Below, in pieces: positions 8,282-16,463 of a stretch of 61,278 nucleotides of DNA. The translations under genes were made by a program, and so were the position numbers. The notes under the pieces were generated by a model that did no database searches, was not told the origin of the DNA, and saw nothing but the letters and a program-made list of their open reading frames with translations. How positions within the stretch are numbered: position 1 is the stretch's first letter; every line of letters begins with the position of its first letter. This stretch comes from a virus: IMG/VR virus record IMGVR_UViG_3300036393_000024, positions 1 to 61,278 of that record; one strand, 5' to 3'.

Positions 8282-8683
8282 GTGCGCAAGACCGCGCTCA
8301 CCCGGCGGACCCCGCTGCGGCGCACCGCGATGGCCAGGCCCGCGCCGAAGCGGATCCCGCGCTCGGTCCGGGACATCGTGCTCGAGCGCGACCAGCGCCG
8401 CTGCGTCCGCTGCGGCCTGCACCTTGAGGGCCAGCGCTACTCGCTGCACCACCGCAAGCCACGGGGCCAGGGCGGCCCGGACACTCCGGCCAACCTGATC
8501 TCGCTGTGCGGGACGGGTACGACCGGCTGCCACGGCTGGGTGGAGCACAACCGCGAGCTCGCCCGCGGCCCGGAGTTGGGCTACCTGCTGCGCCGCAGCG
8601 CGGCGCCCGACCTGGTGCCCGTCCTGGTCCACGGCCTGGGCCTTGCCTACCCGATCGACGCCGGCTGGCTGGTGGCCGCGTGA
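8282..8683 (+). CDS. HNH endonuclease
   Basis: 133 residues from GTG 8282, preceded by GGGAGG. The N terminus is basic with repeated TRRTPLRRT, then VRDIVLERDQRRCVRCG, a LHHRKPRGQGG box (His-His near 57) and a second cysteine pair (SLCGTGTTGCHGWVEHN). This is the beta-beta-alpha-metal HNH fold with a structural zinc. It may nick DNA in replication or packaging. A second HNH gene sits next to the terminase. About 198 bases upstream (8084-8281) hold no clear gene. Confidence 0.82.
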   Translation: MRKTALTRRTPLRRTAMARPAPKRIPRSVRDIVLERDQRRCVRCGLHLEGQRYSLHHRKPRGQGGPDTPANLISLCGTGTTGCHGWVEHNRELARGPELGYLLRRSAAPDLVPVLVHGLGLAYPIDAGWLVAA

Positions 8684-8973
8684 GCATCAGGGCCCTCGAG
8701 CCGAGCGAGCGGGCGCTACGAGCCCGGATGGTGGCCCAGCACCGCGCCCGACACGGCGACTGGTGCGCCGGCTGGCGTGTCCCTGCCCATCCGGCTACCG
8801 AGCTGCTCGCCGAAGCGGTGGCGCCAGCGGCAGCCGGAGCGGTGGGCAGCTGGACGGTGCTGTGCCGACCTTGCATCTCGCGCAAGAACCGCGCGCCCTG
8901 GACGCCCCTGGAGGAACGCAATGAAGATCACCGCGAAGGTCCGCTGCAACTCCCGAGTGTCGGCCGGTGCTGA
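8680..8973 (+). CDS. Small Cys-containing hypothetical protein
   Basis: 97 residues; GTG overlapping the HNH stop (GTGA). It has a helical Arg/Glu-rich start, a DWCAGWRVPAHPA segment and a later CRPCISRKN, so it may bind one zinc between separated cysteines. Its last 53 bases overlap the next gene. Related small proteins often follow HNH genes in actinophages. No function known. Confidence 0.55.
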   Translation: MSIRALEPSERALRARMVAQHRARHGDWCAGWRVPAHPATELLAEAVAPAAAGAVGSWTVLCRPCISRKNRAPWTPLEERNEDHREGPLQLPSVGRC

Positions 8974-9142
8974 GCAGGACAACGTCGTGTTCGGCGCCGA
9001 CTACATGTCGGAGGATGGCAAGGAGATCAACGCTGAGTGGGCGCGGTACACCCCGGGCCTGTCGATCACGATGGGCGTTCGACCCGAGGTGCCGTTCGAG
9101 CCGGGCAAGGCCTACACGCTCACCTTCGACGACGGCGAATGA
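8921..9142 (+). CDS. Conserved small phage protein
   Basis: 73 residues; ATG 8921 after GGAGGAA. The pattern of a short beta-rich protein with INAEWARYTPGLSITM and an ending FEPGKAYTLTFDD is common in actinophages (an acidic 70-80 residue protein of unknown role). Its start lies inside the upstream gene. Confidence 0.72.
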   Translation: MKITAKVRCNSRVSAGAEQDNVVFGADYMSEDGKEINAEWARYTPGLSITMGVRPEVPFEPGKAYTLTFDDGE

Positions 9143-9351
9143 GCAGCCAGCTGGAGCAGGTCAACACCGCCGTCTCGGAGATCCTGGCCGAGGACGGCGG
9201 CATGGTCACCAAGTGGGTGCTGCTGGCCGAGAAGATCAACGCCGACGGTGAGACCGAGTTCTGGTCGATGACCTCGCCGGGCATCTCGCCCTGGGATCGC
9301 CTCGGGCTGGTGGAGTATCACGCCCGCACGATCCAGCCCGAGACACCCTGA
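9139..9351 (+). CDS. Small conserved phage protein
   Basis: 70 residues; ATG in an ATGA overlap. It contains MVTKWVLLAEKINADGE and a FWSMTSPGISPWDRLGL segment, a type found repeatedly in actinophage genomes with no assigned function. Soluble, acidic. Confidence 0.7.
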   Translation: MSSQLEQVNTAVSEILAEDGGMVTKWVLLAEKINADGETEFWSMTSPGISPWDRLGLVEYHARTIQPETP

Positions 9352-9776
9352 TGGTCAGCGACCCTGCCCGGGCGACGCCGGCGCCGGAACCGGAGCTGCC
9401 CCGCAGCCTGCGGATCGGGCACCTGCGCTACCGGGTCGTCGAGGACGACGGGCTCGTCCAGGAGCACTCCGTGCGCGAGATGGGCGACTACGCCGGCTTC
9501 TCCCACGCGCCCACTCAGACGATCGCACTGGCCACAAGGCGTGTGCGCGGCGGCGGCGGTGACCTGGGCCAGCAGTACCGGCGTGAGGTCCTGCTGCACG
9601 AGGTCCTCCACTGCTGCCTGCGGGTCACCGACTGCGATCCGGACCGCGATGCCAAGGCCGGCCTTGAGGACGTCGAGGAGCGGGCGGTGGCCGCGATCGC
9701 CGGCCCGCTGTTGGCCGTGCTGCAGGACCACCCGGACCTGGTCGCCTACCTGACCACGAGCCCCGAGCTGACCTGA
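9351..9776 (+). CDS. Zinc metalloprotease-like protein (HEVLH motif)
   Basis: 141 residues; ATG shares one base with the previous stop. The central motif LLHEVLHCCLR (about 79-89) is a zincin HExxH signature like that of ImmA/IrrE and SprT-like proteins. A Glu-rich helix after it (EDVEERAVAAIAG) supplies a likely third zinc ligand. In ICEs and phages ImmA-type proteins cleave the repressor to induce the element, which is one possible role. No adjacent repressor is seen, so a general phage zincin is equally possible. Confidence 0.72.
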   Translation: MVSDPARATPAPEPELPRSLRIGHLRYRVVEDDGLVQEHSVREMGDYAGFSHAPTQTIALATRRVRGGGGDLGQQYRREVLLHEVLHCCLRVTDCDPDRDAKAGLEDVEERAVAAIAGPLLAVLQDHPDLVAYLTTSPELT

Positions 9777-9817
9777 CCGAGGGCGCTTGCCTCCCTGTTC
9801 GCGAAGGGACCGCGCGG

Positions 9818-10066
9818 ATGCAGCGCTGGCGCTCCTGGCCCGTCGTGCCCGAGCTCGTCCCACCCGACCTGAGCTGGAAGTGCGAGCCGCACAGCCAGGA
9901 CTACCTGGTCGGCCTGGCGTTCGCCACCGACAAGCACGGCCACACGTTCCGCCGCTTCACCTTCCCCGACGGCTCCAGAGCCTTCAGCGGCCTGGAGTAC
10001 CACCACGAGACCACCCCGGCCACCGAGCGGCCGTCCCGGCGGTTCCTGGACATCCTGCGCGGCTGA
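9818..10066 (+). CDS. Small hypothetical protein
   Basis: 82 residues from ATG 9818 with a weak AAGGGA upstream. Beta-rich, with GHTFRRFTFPDGSRAFSGLEY. Not recognised. Confidence 0.55.
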   Translation: MQRWRSWPVVPELVPPDLSWKCEPHSQDYLVGLAFATDKHGHTFRRFTFPDGSRAFSGLEYHHETTPATERPSRRFLDILRG

Positions 10067-10084
10067 TCAAGGTCAGGAGTCTCC

Positions 10085-10231
10085 ATGCACCAGCTTCCCG
10101 AGTCGTCCATCCCCTACCGCCTACGCGTGGACCGGATCCTCGAGGTGCTGGAGCCGGCCGGCTGCACCCCTGCCGAGCTGTGGACCGACCTCGAGGTCGC
10201 CGAGAGCGTCCGCAACCTCGACCCTCGCTGA
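10085..10231 (+). CDS. Very small hypothetical protein
   Basis: 48 residues; ATG preceded at four bases by AGGAG. The product is a helical peptide with RVDRILEVLEPAGCTPAELW. Clear ribosome-binding site and good codon use support it. It ends just before the convergent hicB gene. Confidence 0.55.
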   Translation: MHQLPESSIPYRLRVDRILEVLEPAGCTPAELWTDLEVAESVRNLDPR

Positions 10232-10244
10232 TCAGCCCCGACCA

Positions 10245-10625
10245 CTACCGTCGGCCCTTGACCAGCTGCTCGGCCCGCTGATGGCTGAGCCCCATCATCT
10301 TCCCGATGTTCCGGTAGCTCCAGCCGGCAGCGTGAAGGCTCCGCGCGGCGGCCTGGTTGTCGGCCAGAGACTCGTCCCGCAACGTGTCCGCGCGGCTGGC
10401 CTTGTCGCGGGCGCTCTCGATGAGGTGTCGGGCCTCGCTCCCGGGATCCGCCTCAAGGTCGACTCGGACGTCGCTGGTCTCGACGTCGAGCGCAGCGGCG
10501 ATGACCCCGCGTGCCATCGCCTCGACCTCTCCCCAGCTGATCGCCTGGGTGAGCAGCTCGAGCTCGGGGACGCTGACCATCCACCACCCGTCTTCGCGGG
10601 TCACGGTCGCGCGGTAGGTCTTCAC
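10245..10625 (-). CDS. hicB: HicB-like antitoxin with HTH domain
   Basis: 126 residues from GTG 10625, which overlaps the hicA stop and has GGAAGG nine bases upstream. The N terminus is a HicB partial RNase H fold (YRATVTREDGWWMVSVPEL, then LDVETSDVRVDLE). A linker and a C-terminal HTH-like segment (LHAAGWSYRNIGKMMGLSHQ) follow. It should neutralise HicA and bind the palindromic operators upstream of hicA. Toxin-first order is normal for this family. Confidence 0.86.
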   Translation of the reverse strand: MKTYRATVTREDGWWMVSVPELELLTQAISWGEVEAMARGVIAAALDVETSDVRVDLEADPGSEARHLIESARDKASRADTLRDESLADNQAAARSLHAAGWSYRNIGKMMGLSHQRAEQLVKGRR

Positions 10626-10831
10626 TGCAGCCACCCTTCCGGCAGGCAGGCCAGCATCTTGATGGCCTTGCGGACAACTCCGGGGGACGTGACCGTGTGG
10701 CGCGGCAGCGGGAACTGGTGCCGTCCGCACGGGCAGCCCCAGACGGTGTGATCGCCCCGGTCGCGCAGGACGTGGCAGTCCTGCGCGCGCAGAGCGGTCT
10801 CGATGTCCCGGCGCTTCATCCCCTTGACCAT
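10622..10831 (-). CDS. hicA: HicA-like mRNA interferase toxin
   Basis: 69 residues from ATG 10831 (ATG 10819 is an alternative). It has a dsRBD-like fold with the active-site His in GDHTVWGC and a GRHQFPLPRHTVTSPG segment, then a HicA-typical ending VVRKAIKML. HicA cleaves mRNA and is silenced by HicB. The TAGACT hexamer at 10838-10843 (minus strand) lies so close to ATG 10831 that the mRNA may be leaderless. It faces away from a small rightward gene across the shared operators. Confidence 0.86.
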   Translation of the reverse strand: MVKGMKRRDIETALRAQDCHVLRDRGDHTVWGCPCGRHQFPLPRHTVTSPGVVRKAIKMLACLPEGWLQ

Positions 10832-10837
10832 GAGGAT

Positions 10838-10909
10838 AGTCTAGCGCGACTAGACTGTCACGTCTAGCATGATTTGACGCTGTACAAACTATGTCTAGCT
10901 GCACTAGAC
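10838..10909. promoter_or_regulatory. hicAB operator: two palindromes and divergent promoters
   Basis: Two inverted repeats with the same arms and five-base spacers: AGTCTAG-CGCGA-CTAGACT (10838-10856) and GTCTAG-CTGCA-CTAGAC (10893-10909). A half site GTCTAG lies near 10862. On the plus strand a TGTACA (10881-10886) and TAGACT (10905-10910) pair with 18-base spacing gives a candidate promoter, so the operators overlap the promoter elements. This is the expected layout for HicB autorepression. Confidence 0.7.
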
Positions 10910-10916
10910 TAGATGC

Positions 10917-11090
10917 ATGCCAACACACAGCCGCCGCCACTACACCACCGTCAACGGCACGATCAGCAGTCGAGCCCTCACCGAGAGGGACGCACACGCT
11001 TACGCCCGGCTGGAGCGTCAGCGACACCCCAAGGCGCTGGTCGAGGTAGTAAGAGGCGAACCGTCCGACGATCCGCCCCGACGTATCTGA
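10917..11090 (+). CDS. Possible small basic protein divergent from hicA
   Basis: 57 residues from ATG 10917, which lies about seven bases after a TAGACT -10-like box, so a leaderless mRNA is possible. The product is basic and helical (SRALTERDAHAYARLERQRHP). Good GC3 bias and the following strong terminator support it, but no family is recognised. An out-of-frame ATG at 10913 gives a Pro/Gln/Arg-rich sequence that looks like a shadow. Confidence 0.4.
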   Translation: MPTHSRRHYTTVNGTISSRALTERDAHAYARLERQRHPKALVEVVRGEPSDDPPRRI

Positions 11091-11111
11091 CAACCGCACA
11101 GCTCGCCCTGA

Positions 11112-11144
11112 ACGGGCCCGTACCGACTCTCGGTACGGGCCCGT
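11112..11144 (+). terminator. Strong hairpin terminator
   Basis: A perfect 14-bp stem, ACGGGCCCGTACCG (11112-11125) and its complement (11131-11144), with a five-base loop and then CGTCTT. It separates the hicAB/10917 region from the packaging genes. Confidence 0.75.
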
Positions 11145-11167
11145 CGTCTTGGCCCCGGGGGTACGCC

Positions 11168-11473
11168 ATGGGAGCGCTCGAGAAAGTCCCCGGAGTTCAG
11201 AACTGGATCGACCGGCTCCCGGCCGGAATGCGCGCCGCGTGGAACCGCTCGATCATCTACCGGGCGGCGGTGCACATGCACACCGAGCGCGGCATGCCGG
11301 TGGGCCAGGCCATCGCCTCGGCCATCAACTGGGCCCGGCACATCGTGGCGACCGGTGATGTGAAGCAGTGGCCGGGCCCGCAGCGTGTGCGCCCGTCCAG
11401 CGTGGCCGAGTGCGCGGCCGCGCTCGCGCTGTGGGAGTCGATGAAGGCAGCGGCTCGCGCGGACAACGGCTGA
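11168..11473 (+). CDS. Conserved pre-terminase phage protein
   Basis: 101 residues from ATG 11168. It follows the pattern VQNWIDRLPAGMRAAWNRSI, then HTERGMPVGQAIASAINWA and a C-terminal SSVAECAAALALWE. Proteins of this type sit upstream of HNH and terminase genes in many actinophages; the role is unknown but may relate to packaging or head assembly. The start is chosen because the coding-like composition begins here, right after the terminator. Confidence 0.72.
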   Translation: MGALEKVPGVQNWIDRLPAGMRAAWNRSIIYRAAVHMHTERGMPVGQAIASAINWARHIVATGDVKQWPGPQRVRPSSVAECAAALALWESMKAAARADNG

Positions 11474-11476
11474 GCG

Positions 11477-11788
11477 TTGGCCTGGTCGGACAGCCGCAAC
11501 CCTCGAGCGCAGCGGCTACCAGCTGACTGGCCAGCTCGACGAGCGCGTGTGCTCAAGCGCGACCAGCACACGTGCCAGATCAACGGGCCACGATGCGTCG
11601 GTCACGCGACCGAGGTCGACCACCGCCGCCAGGGCGACGACCACGAGGAGCACAACCTGCAGGCCGCGTGCCGACCGTGCCATGCGGACAAGACCGCGGG
11701 CGAGTCGGCTGCTGCTCGAGCTCGGGCAGCCAAGCGTCGCGCGCAGCTGAAGCGGAGACCGATCGAGAAGCATCCGGGCCTGCTCTAA
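11477..11788 (+). CDS. HNH endonuclease, packaging-associated
   Basis: 103 residues from TTG 11477. After a basic start, RARVLKRDQHTCQINGPRC supplies the first zinc cysteines, TEVDHRRQGDD the HNH histidine, HNLQAACRPCHADKT the second Cys pair and the last His. In HK97-like cos phages an HNH protein encoded beside terminase is needed for DNA cleavage at cos. Its place between the small conserved gene and terminase fits that role. Confidence 0.86.
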   Translation: MAWSDSRNPRAQRLPADWPARRARVLKRDQHTCQINGPRCVGHATEVDHRRQGDDHEEHNLQAACRPCHADKTAGESAAARARAAKRRAQLKRRPIEKHPGLL

Positions 11789-12000
11789 TCGATCAAGGAC
11801 ATCCATCGGCGCCGGCGCCGGCGCCCGCTCACTGCGAGTGACGGAGGGGTGGGGGGTACTCCCCTCACCCGGTTGGCCCAGACCGAAGCGTCATAGCGCC
11901 TGACGGCCGCTACGGGTTTGAGAGTCGCAACGGCTCTCGTGTTGGTCACGCAATGTGACCGTTCGGGTCGCGCAACGCGGCCGCCGCCAGGAGGTACCCC
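11789..12000. other. Intergenic region; candidate cos site
   Basis: 212 bases between HNH and terminase small subunit with no gene. It has a GC-alternating palindromic run (about 11806-11825), a G-rich segment that folds with CTCCCCTCACCC (about 11843-11871), and a small stem GAGAG...CTCTC near 11920-11938. In cos-type actinophages the cohesive-end site lies just before the terminase genes and often contains a G-rich tract. The exact cleavage point cannot be read. Confidence 0.45.
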
Positions 12001-12423
12001 ATGCCGGGCCCGATCCCTGAACGCTCCGACCGCCGGCGCCGCGCCAACAAACCGGCCGTCGCCGTCGATGCCGCCCCCGCCGCGACCCGGGTGTCCGTCC
12101 CGGCCGCGAGCAAGGAGTGGCATCCCGCCGCGACCCGCTGGTACCGGTCGCTGAAGAAGTCCGGCCAGTCCCGGTTCTACGAGCCGTCGGACTGGGCGCA
12201 GGCCTGGGTGTGGGCGGAGCTGCTCTCCCGCGCGCTGGAGCAGGAGGACCGGCCGCCGGCGATGCTGATCGCCACCTGGGCGGCCGGCGCGACGGAGCTG
12301 CTCACCACCGAGGGCGCTCGGCGCCGGCTGCGGCTCGAGCTGCAGCGCCCCGGCCAGGTCGACGAGGATGCCGAGGCAGCGGTGACGGCGCTCGATGAGT
12401 TCCGCGCCCGCTACTCCTCCTGA
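12001..12423 (+). CDS. terS: Terminase small subunit
   Basis: 140 residues; ATG after AGGAGG. Basic N terminus, then SKEWHPAATRWYRSLKKSGQSRFYEPSDWAQAWVWAELL, the typical actinophage TerS pattern of a short phage terminase small subunit with a helical core and acidic end (DEDAEAAVTALDEFRARY). It recognises cos or pac DNA and delivers it to TerL. It overlaps the terL start by 29 bases. Confidence 0.86.
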   Translation: MPGPIPERSDRRRRANKPAVAVDAAPAATRVSVPAASKEWHPAATRWYRSLKKSGQSRFYEPSDWAQAWVWAELLSRALEQEDRPPAMLIATWAAGATELLTTEGARRRLRLELQRPGQVDEDAEAAVTALDEFRARYSS

Positions 12424-14056
12424 TCTCGAGGCGCCGGCCGACCGACTCGTCACCCTGCACCCCGGTGTCCCGAAGCTGACGCTCGCCTGGGGTGCAGTGC
12501 AGTGGGCGATGGAGAACCTGCGCCAGCCCAACGGCCCGAACGCCGGCAAGCCGTGGCGCCCGATCGGCTCGCAGTTCCGGTTCCTGCTGTGGTGGTACGC
12601 CCTCGACGAGTCCGGCGAGTGGCTGTTCCACCACGGGGTGCGCCGGCTGGCCAAGGGAAGCGGCAAGAGCCCCTTCGCCGCGGTGCTGGCGCTGATGGAG
12701 TTCCTCGGGCCGGTCCGGCTGAAGGACTTCGACCCGAAGCGCGACGGCGGCTGCGTCGGCCGGCCGGTGGACATGCCGCTGGTGCAGATCGCGGCGACGG
12801 CCGAGTCGCAGACGGCGAACACGATGCGCATGGTGCGCGCGATGGCCCCGAAGGGCTCGAAGGTCGCGCTGCGCTACAACCTCGACGTCGGCAAGCAGAC
12901 CTACTACAAGTCCCCCGAGGGGACGCTGCAAGTCATCACCGCCTCGTCCACCGCCGCCGAGGGCGCCGAGGCATCGTTCATCGTCGCGGACGAGACCGAG
13001 CACTGGAAGCCCTCCAATGGCGGCCCGGATCTCGCCTCGACGCTGGAGGACAACCTCACCAAGTCCGGCAACCGGATGCTCGAGACCTGCAACGCCTGGA
13101 TGCCGGGCATGCAGAGCGTCGCCGAAGCGTCTTGGGACGGCTGGGTCGCCCAGGAGGAGGGCCGCACCCGGCCGGGGCGGCGGACGCTCTACGACGCCCG
13201 GATCGCGCCCCCCGACACCGACCTGACCGACGAGACGTCGCTGATGGCGGCGCTCGAGCACGTCTACGACGACTGCTACTGGCAGAACCTCAACCCGATC
13301 CGCGGCCGGATCTGGGACCCGAAGTCCAGCATCGACGCCAGCAAGCGCAAGTACATGAACTGGCCCACCGCCGCCGTCGACGCCTGGATGACCCAGCAGG
13401 AATGGGCGGCGCTGCGCGACCTCGACCGCGTGGTCGACCTCGGCGAGGACATCGTGATGTTCTTCGACGGCTCGAAGTCCCGGGATGCCACCGCGCTGGT
13501 CGGGTGTTGCGTGTCCGACGGGCACGTGTTCACCATCGGCGCGTGGGAACCCAAGCCCGACCACTCCGGTGACCCGGACAAGCGCTGGGAAGTCCCGGTC
13601 GCCGAGGTCGACGCGACCGTGGCCCGGGCGTTCCGGGAGTCCAACCCCCTGGCGTTCTTCGCAGACGTCAAGGAGTGGGAAGGCTTCGTCAAGGTCAACT
13701 GGCCGCAGCAGTACGCGGACCAGCTAGAGCTGCACGCGGTGCCCACCGGGAAGGAACCGCACCCGATCGCCTGGGACATGCGGACCCGGACCTACGACTT
13801 CACCATGGCCGTCGAGCTCACCGAGACCGAGATCCGGGAGCAGAAGTTCACCCACGACGGCTCCGCCGTCCTGGCCCGACACGTGACCAACGCGCGCCGG
13901 CGGCCGAACAACTGGGGCACCTCGATCGGCAAGGAGTCCCCCGACTCCCCGCTGAAGATCGACGCGGCGGTGGCGATGATCGGCGCCCGCATGGTGCGCC
14001 GGCTGCTGCTGTCCAGCGAGAACCGGAAGAAGAAGCGATCGGGCCGTTGGTGCTAA
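12395..14056 (+). CDS. terL: Terminase large subunit
   Basis: 553 residues. Walker A (RRLAKGSGKSP) is near residue 85-91, Walker B (FIVADETEHW) near 194, and the RNase H-like nuclease region begins with MFFDGSKSRDATALV (about 355) and continues to DAAVAMIGARMV near the end. It powers DNA translocation and cuts concatemers. ATG 12395 lies within terS and gives the expected family length of about 550. Confidence 0.95.
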   Translation: MSSAPATPPDLEAPADRLVTLHPGVPKLTLAWGAVQWAMENLRQPNGPNAGKPWRPIGSQFRFLLWWYALDESGEWLFHHGVRRLAKGSGKSPFAAVLALMEFLGPVRLKDFDPKRDGGCVGRPVDMPLVQIAATAESQTANTMRMVRAMAPKGSKVALRYNLDVGKQTYYKSPEGTLQVITASSTAAEGAEASFIVADETEHWKPSNGGPDLASTLEDNLTKSGNRMLETCNAWMPGMQSVAEASWDGWVAQEEGRTRPGRRTLYDARIAPPDTDLTDETSLMAALEHVYDDCYWQNLNPIRGRIWDPKSSIDASKRKYMNWPTAAVDAWMTQQEWAALRDLDRVVDLGEDIVMFFDGSKSRDATALVGCCVSDGHVFTIGAWEPKPDHSGDPDKRWEVPVAEVDATVARAFRESNPLAFFADVKEWEGFVKVNWPQQYADQLELHAVPTGKEPHPIAWDMRTRTYDFTMAVELTETEIREQKFTHDGSAVLARHVTNARRRPNNWGTSIGKESPDSPLKIDAAVAMIGARMVRRLLLSSENRKKKRSGRWC

Positions 14057-14081
14057 CCCTGGGAGGCGAGGTGGGCTGGTC

Positions 14082-15488
14082 GTGCTAGAGCTGCCGGAGC
14101 TCACCAAGCTGGTGCAGGACCAGTGGATGCCCGACTGGCGGCGCGAGCGGGAGCGCCTCGACCGGCTGGACCGCTGGTTCCGGTGGAGCCCGGAGGACGT
14201 CCGGCTCCCCCGCAAGGCCACCCCGGAGCTGCGCGCCCTGGTCGAGCTGTCCCGGGTGCCGTGGCTGGGCTTGGTGGTGACCTCCACCGCGCAGTGCCTG
14301 TTCGTCGACGGCTACCGCTCCGCGCTCGACCCGGTCGGTGAGGCCGACGAGGACCGGCAGCCGTCCGGGCCGTGGCGGATCTGGCAGGCCAACGGGCTGG
14401 CCAAGCGTCAGGCCGCGATCCACCGCGCGGCCCTGGCCTACGGCTACGCCTACGCCACCGTGCTGCCCGGCACCGACTTCCAGGGCGAGCCGATGCCGGT
14501 GATCCGTGGTGTGTCGCCCCGCAAGATGTGGGCGGTCTACGACGACCCGGCCGAGGACGATTGGCCCCGGTACGCGATGCGGGTGCTGTCGAGCACGGAG
14601 ACCACCACCAAGCTCAAGGTGCTCGACGACCAGCACGTCTACACCCTGACCGTACGCGGTGGACCCGGCAAGAACGGCGAGCCGTCGGTCAGCCTGGACC
14701 GCGACCCCGAGCTGCACGACGCCGGCGTGTGCCCCGTGGTGCGCTACTGCGCCGAGCTCGACCTTGACGGCCGCGCCTCGGGTGAGGTGGAGCCGCACAT
14801 CCCGCTGGCCTCCCGGATCAACAAGACCGCCTACGACCGGATGCTGGTCCAGCACTTCAACTCCTGGAAAATCCGCGTCTTCGCCGGTCTGGCCATCCCC
14901 GACCGCGAGGAAGAGCAGAACCGGGCGAAGCTGAAGCTGGCCCAGGACGACGTGGTCATGCTCGAGGACGCCGACGGCAAGGCCTGGACGCTGCCCGAGA
15001 CCGCCCTCGATGGGTTCATCAAGGCCAACGCCGCCGACATCGAGCACCTCGCGTCGGTGACCCAGACCCCGACCCACGAGCTGACCGGGCAGCTGGTCAA
15101 CCTCTCGGCCGACGCGCTGGCCGCCGCCCGGGCCTCGCAGACCCAGAAGGTCGAGGACTACAAGCTCGGCTTCGGCGGCTCCCACACCCAGGCCCTGCAG
15201 CTCGGGTCGCACTACGCCGGCGACGAGGACCACGCCAAGGACATCACCGGCCGCTGCACCTGGCAGGACACCTCGATCCGGTCCATGGCCCAGGCCGTCG
15301 ACGCCCTGGGCAAGGCCCGCCAGATGCTCGAGGTGCCCAAGGAGGCCCTGTGGGGCCGGATCCCCGGGGTGGAGAAGGCCGACGTCGAGGAGTGGCTGGA
15401 GCTGGCCAAGCGGGCCGACCCGCTCGCCCTCATGCAGGACGAGCTGGACCGCCAGTCCCGGCCGGCGCTCGACGTGCCGGCGGCCTGA
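14082..15488 (+). CDS. Portal protein (SPP1 gp6-like)
   Basis: 468 residues; GTG 14082. It has the usual SPP1-type portal elements: N-terminal WSPEDVRLPRKATPELRAL, a VVTSTAQCLFVDGYR strand, the IWQANGLAKRQAAIHRAALAYG helix, and later THELTGQLVNLSADALAAAR. It forms the dodecameric DNA channel and head-tail vertex. Follows terL by 25 bases. Confidence 0.93.
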   Translation: MLELPELTKLVQDQWMPDWRRERERLDRLDRWFRWSPEDVRLPRKATPELRALVELSRVPWLGLVVTSTAQCLFVDGYRSALDPVGEADEDRQPSGPWRIWQANGLAKRQAAIHRAALAYGYAYATVLPGTDFQGEPMPVIRGVSPRKMWAVYDDPAEDDWPRYAMRVLSSTETTTKLKVLDDQHVYTLTVRGGPGKNGEPSVSLDRDPELHDAGVCPVVRYCAELDLDGRASGEVEPHIPLASRINKTAYDRMLVQHFNSWKIRVFAGLAIPDREEEQNRAKLKLAQDDVVMLEDADGKAWTLPETALDGFIKANAADIEHLASVTQTPTHELTGQLVNLSADALAAARASQTQKVEDYKLGFGGSHTQALQLGSHYAGDEDHAKDITGRCTWQDTSIRSMAQAVDALGKARQMLEVPKEALWGRIPGVEKADVEEWLELAKRADPLALMQDELDRQSRPALDVPAA

Positions 15489-15492
15489 GCGC

Positions 15493-16392
15493 GTGGCGTC
15501 CACGCCGGAGGGCCGGGCGCTGACCGAACAGCACCGCCAATCCCAGATCGCGGTCCGGGCGGCGTTCCTGGCCGCGTTCCTGCCGCTGTGGCCGCTGCTG
15601 GCCTGGGCGGACCTCGACGGCGCCGGCGTCGCGTGGGTGCGCGCGGTGATGGAGCTGATCAGGTCGTTCCGGCAGGACTCGGCGAACCTCTCGGCCGGCT
15701 ACTACCGCCAGTTCCGGGAGGTCGAGGCGCCCCGAGCGCGGCTGGCCGCCCCTCTGGTGCGGTACCAGCGCGGCCCCCAGCTCGCCGGCCGGGTCCCGGA
15801 CGTGGTGGAGCCGTTTTTCCTCGACCCGCGCCCGGACGGCCTGGTCGTGCCGATCAGGAAGCGCCGCGCGGTGGATCCGGCGGTGGTCGACTGGTCGCGG
15901 GCGGACCGGGCGGCCGAGCGCTCGATGCTCGTCACCGGGCCGATCGAGTTGAAGCGTCGCGCCGGGCGGGGCGAGTCGGAGGACCGCGCCAAGGCCGAGG
16001 GCCTCAAGATCGCGTCCGCGGCCGGGTCCCGGCACGTGCTCAACGGCGGCCGCGAGACCTTCCTGAGCCTCGTGCAGGCCGATGAGCGGGTGTTGGGCTG
16101 GGCCCGGGTCACCGACTCCGACCCGTGCTCGTTCTGCGCGCTCCTGGCCTCCCGGGGCCCGGTGTACCGCTCCCCCGTCCGGGCCGGGTTCCGCGCCCAC
16201 GACGGGTGCGCCTGCACCGCTGAGGCGGTGTTCGCCTCCCGCGCCGCGTGGCCGGGCCGAGCGCGGGAGTTCCAGCGCCTCTACTACGCCTCCACTCGCG
16301 GCCAGTCCGGCAAGGACGCCATCCGGGCGTTCCGGCGGGCCCACGACGCCAAGCGGCGCGAAGCGGCCGGCCCGGACGCCCTCACCGCCTGA
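15493..16392 (+). CDS. MuF-like capsid maturation (head morphogenesis) protein
   Basis: 299 residues; GTG 15493, four bases after the portal gene. The C-terminal half holds the MuF-like pattern LGWARVTDSDPCSFCALLASRG, then FRAHDGCACTAEAVF, with Cys-x2-Cys and His-x3-Cys-x-Cys pairs that could bind zinc. MuF proteins are incorporated with the portal during head assembly. It ends in a basic helical tail. Confidence 0.85.
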   Translation: MASTPEGRALTEQHRQSQIAVRAAFLAAFLPLWPLLAWADLDGAGVAWVRAVMELIRSFRQDSANLSAGYYRQFREVEAPRARLAAPLVRYQRGPQLAGRVPDVVEPFFLDPRPDGLVVPIRKRRAVDPAVVDWSRADRAAERSMLVTGPIELKRRAGRGESEDRAKAEGLKIASAAGSRHVLNGGRETFLSLVQADERVLGWARVTDSDPCSFCALLASRGPVYRSPVRAGFRAHDGCACTAEAVFASRAAWPGRAREFQRLYYASTRGQSGKDAIRAFRRAHDAKRREAAGPDALTA

Positions 16393-16463
16393 TCCCAGGC
16401 GCCCAAGTTCACCCCCGACGCGCACGGCGTTCGGGGATCCCGCAACGGGGAGATGAAGCCGCA

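Noticed and set aside
6895-9795. CCGAGGGCGCTT after two different stop codons (about 6898 and 9778)
   Set aside because: Only two copies and GC-rich; chance or codon use is enough to explain it.
11806-11825. Alternating GGCGCC run as a repeat or CRISPR-like element
   Set aside because: Simple GC low-complexity sequence; no spaced repeats. Kept only as part of the candidate cos region.
12302-13564. 420-codon open frame on the minus strand opposite terS/terL
   Set aside because: Composition is Gly/Val/His/Arg-rich as expected for the mirror of high-GC3 coding DNA, and the plus-strand terminase is certain.
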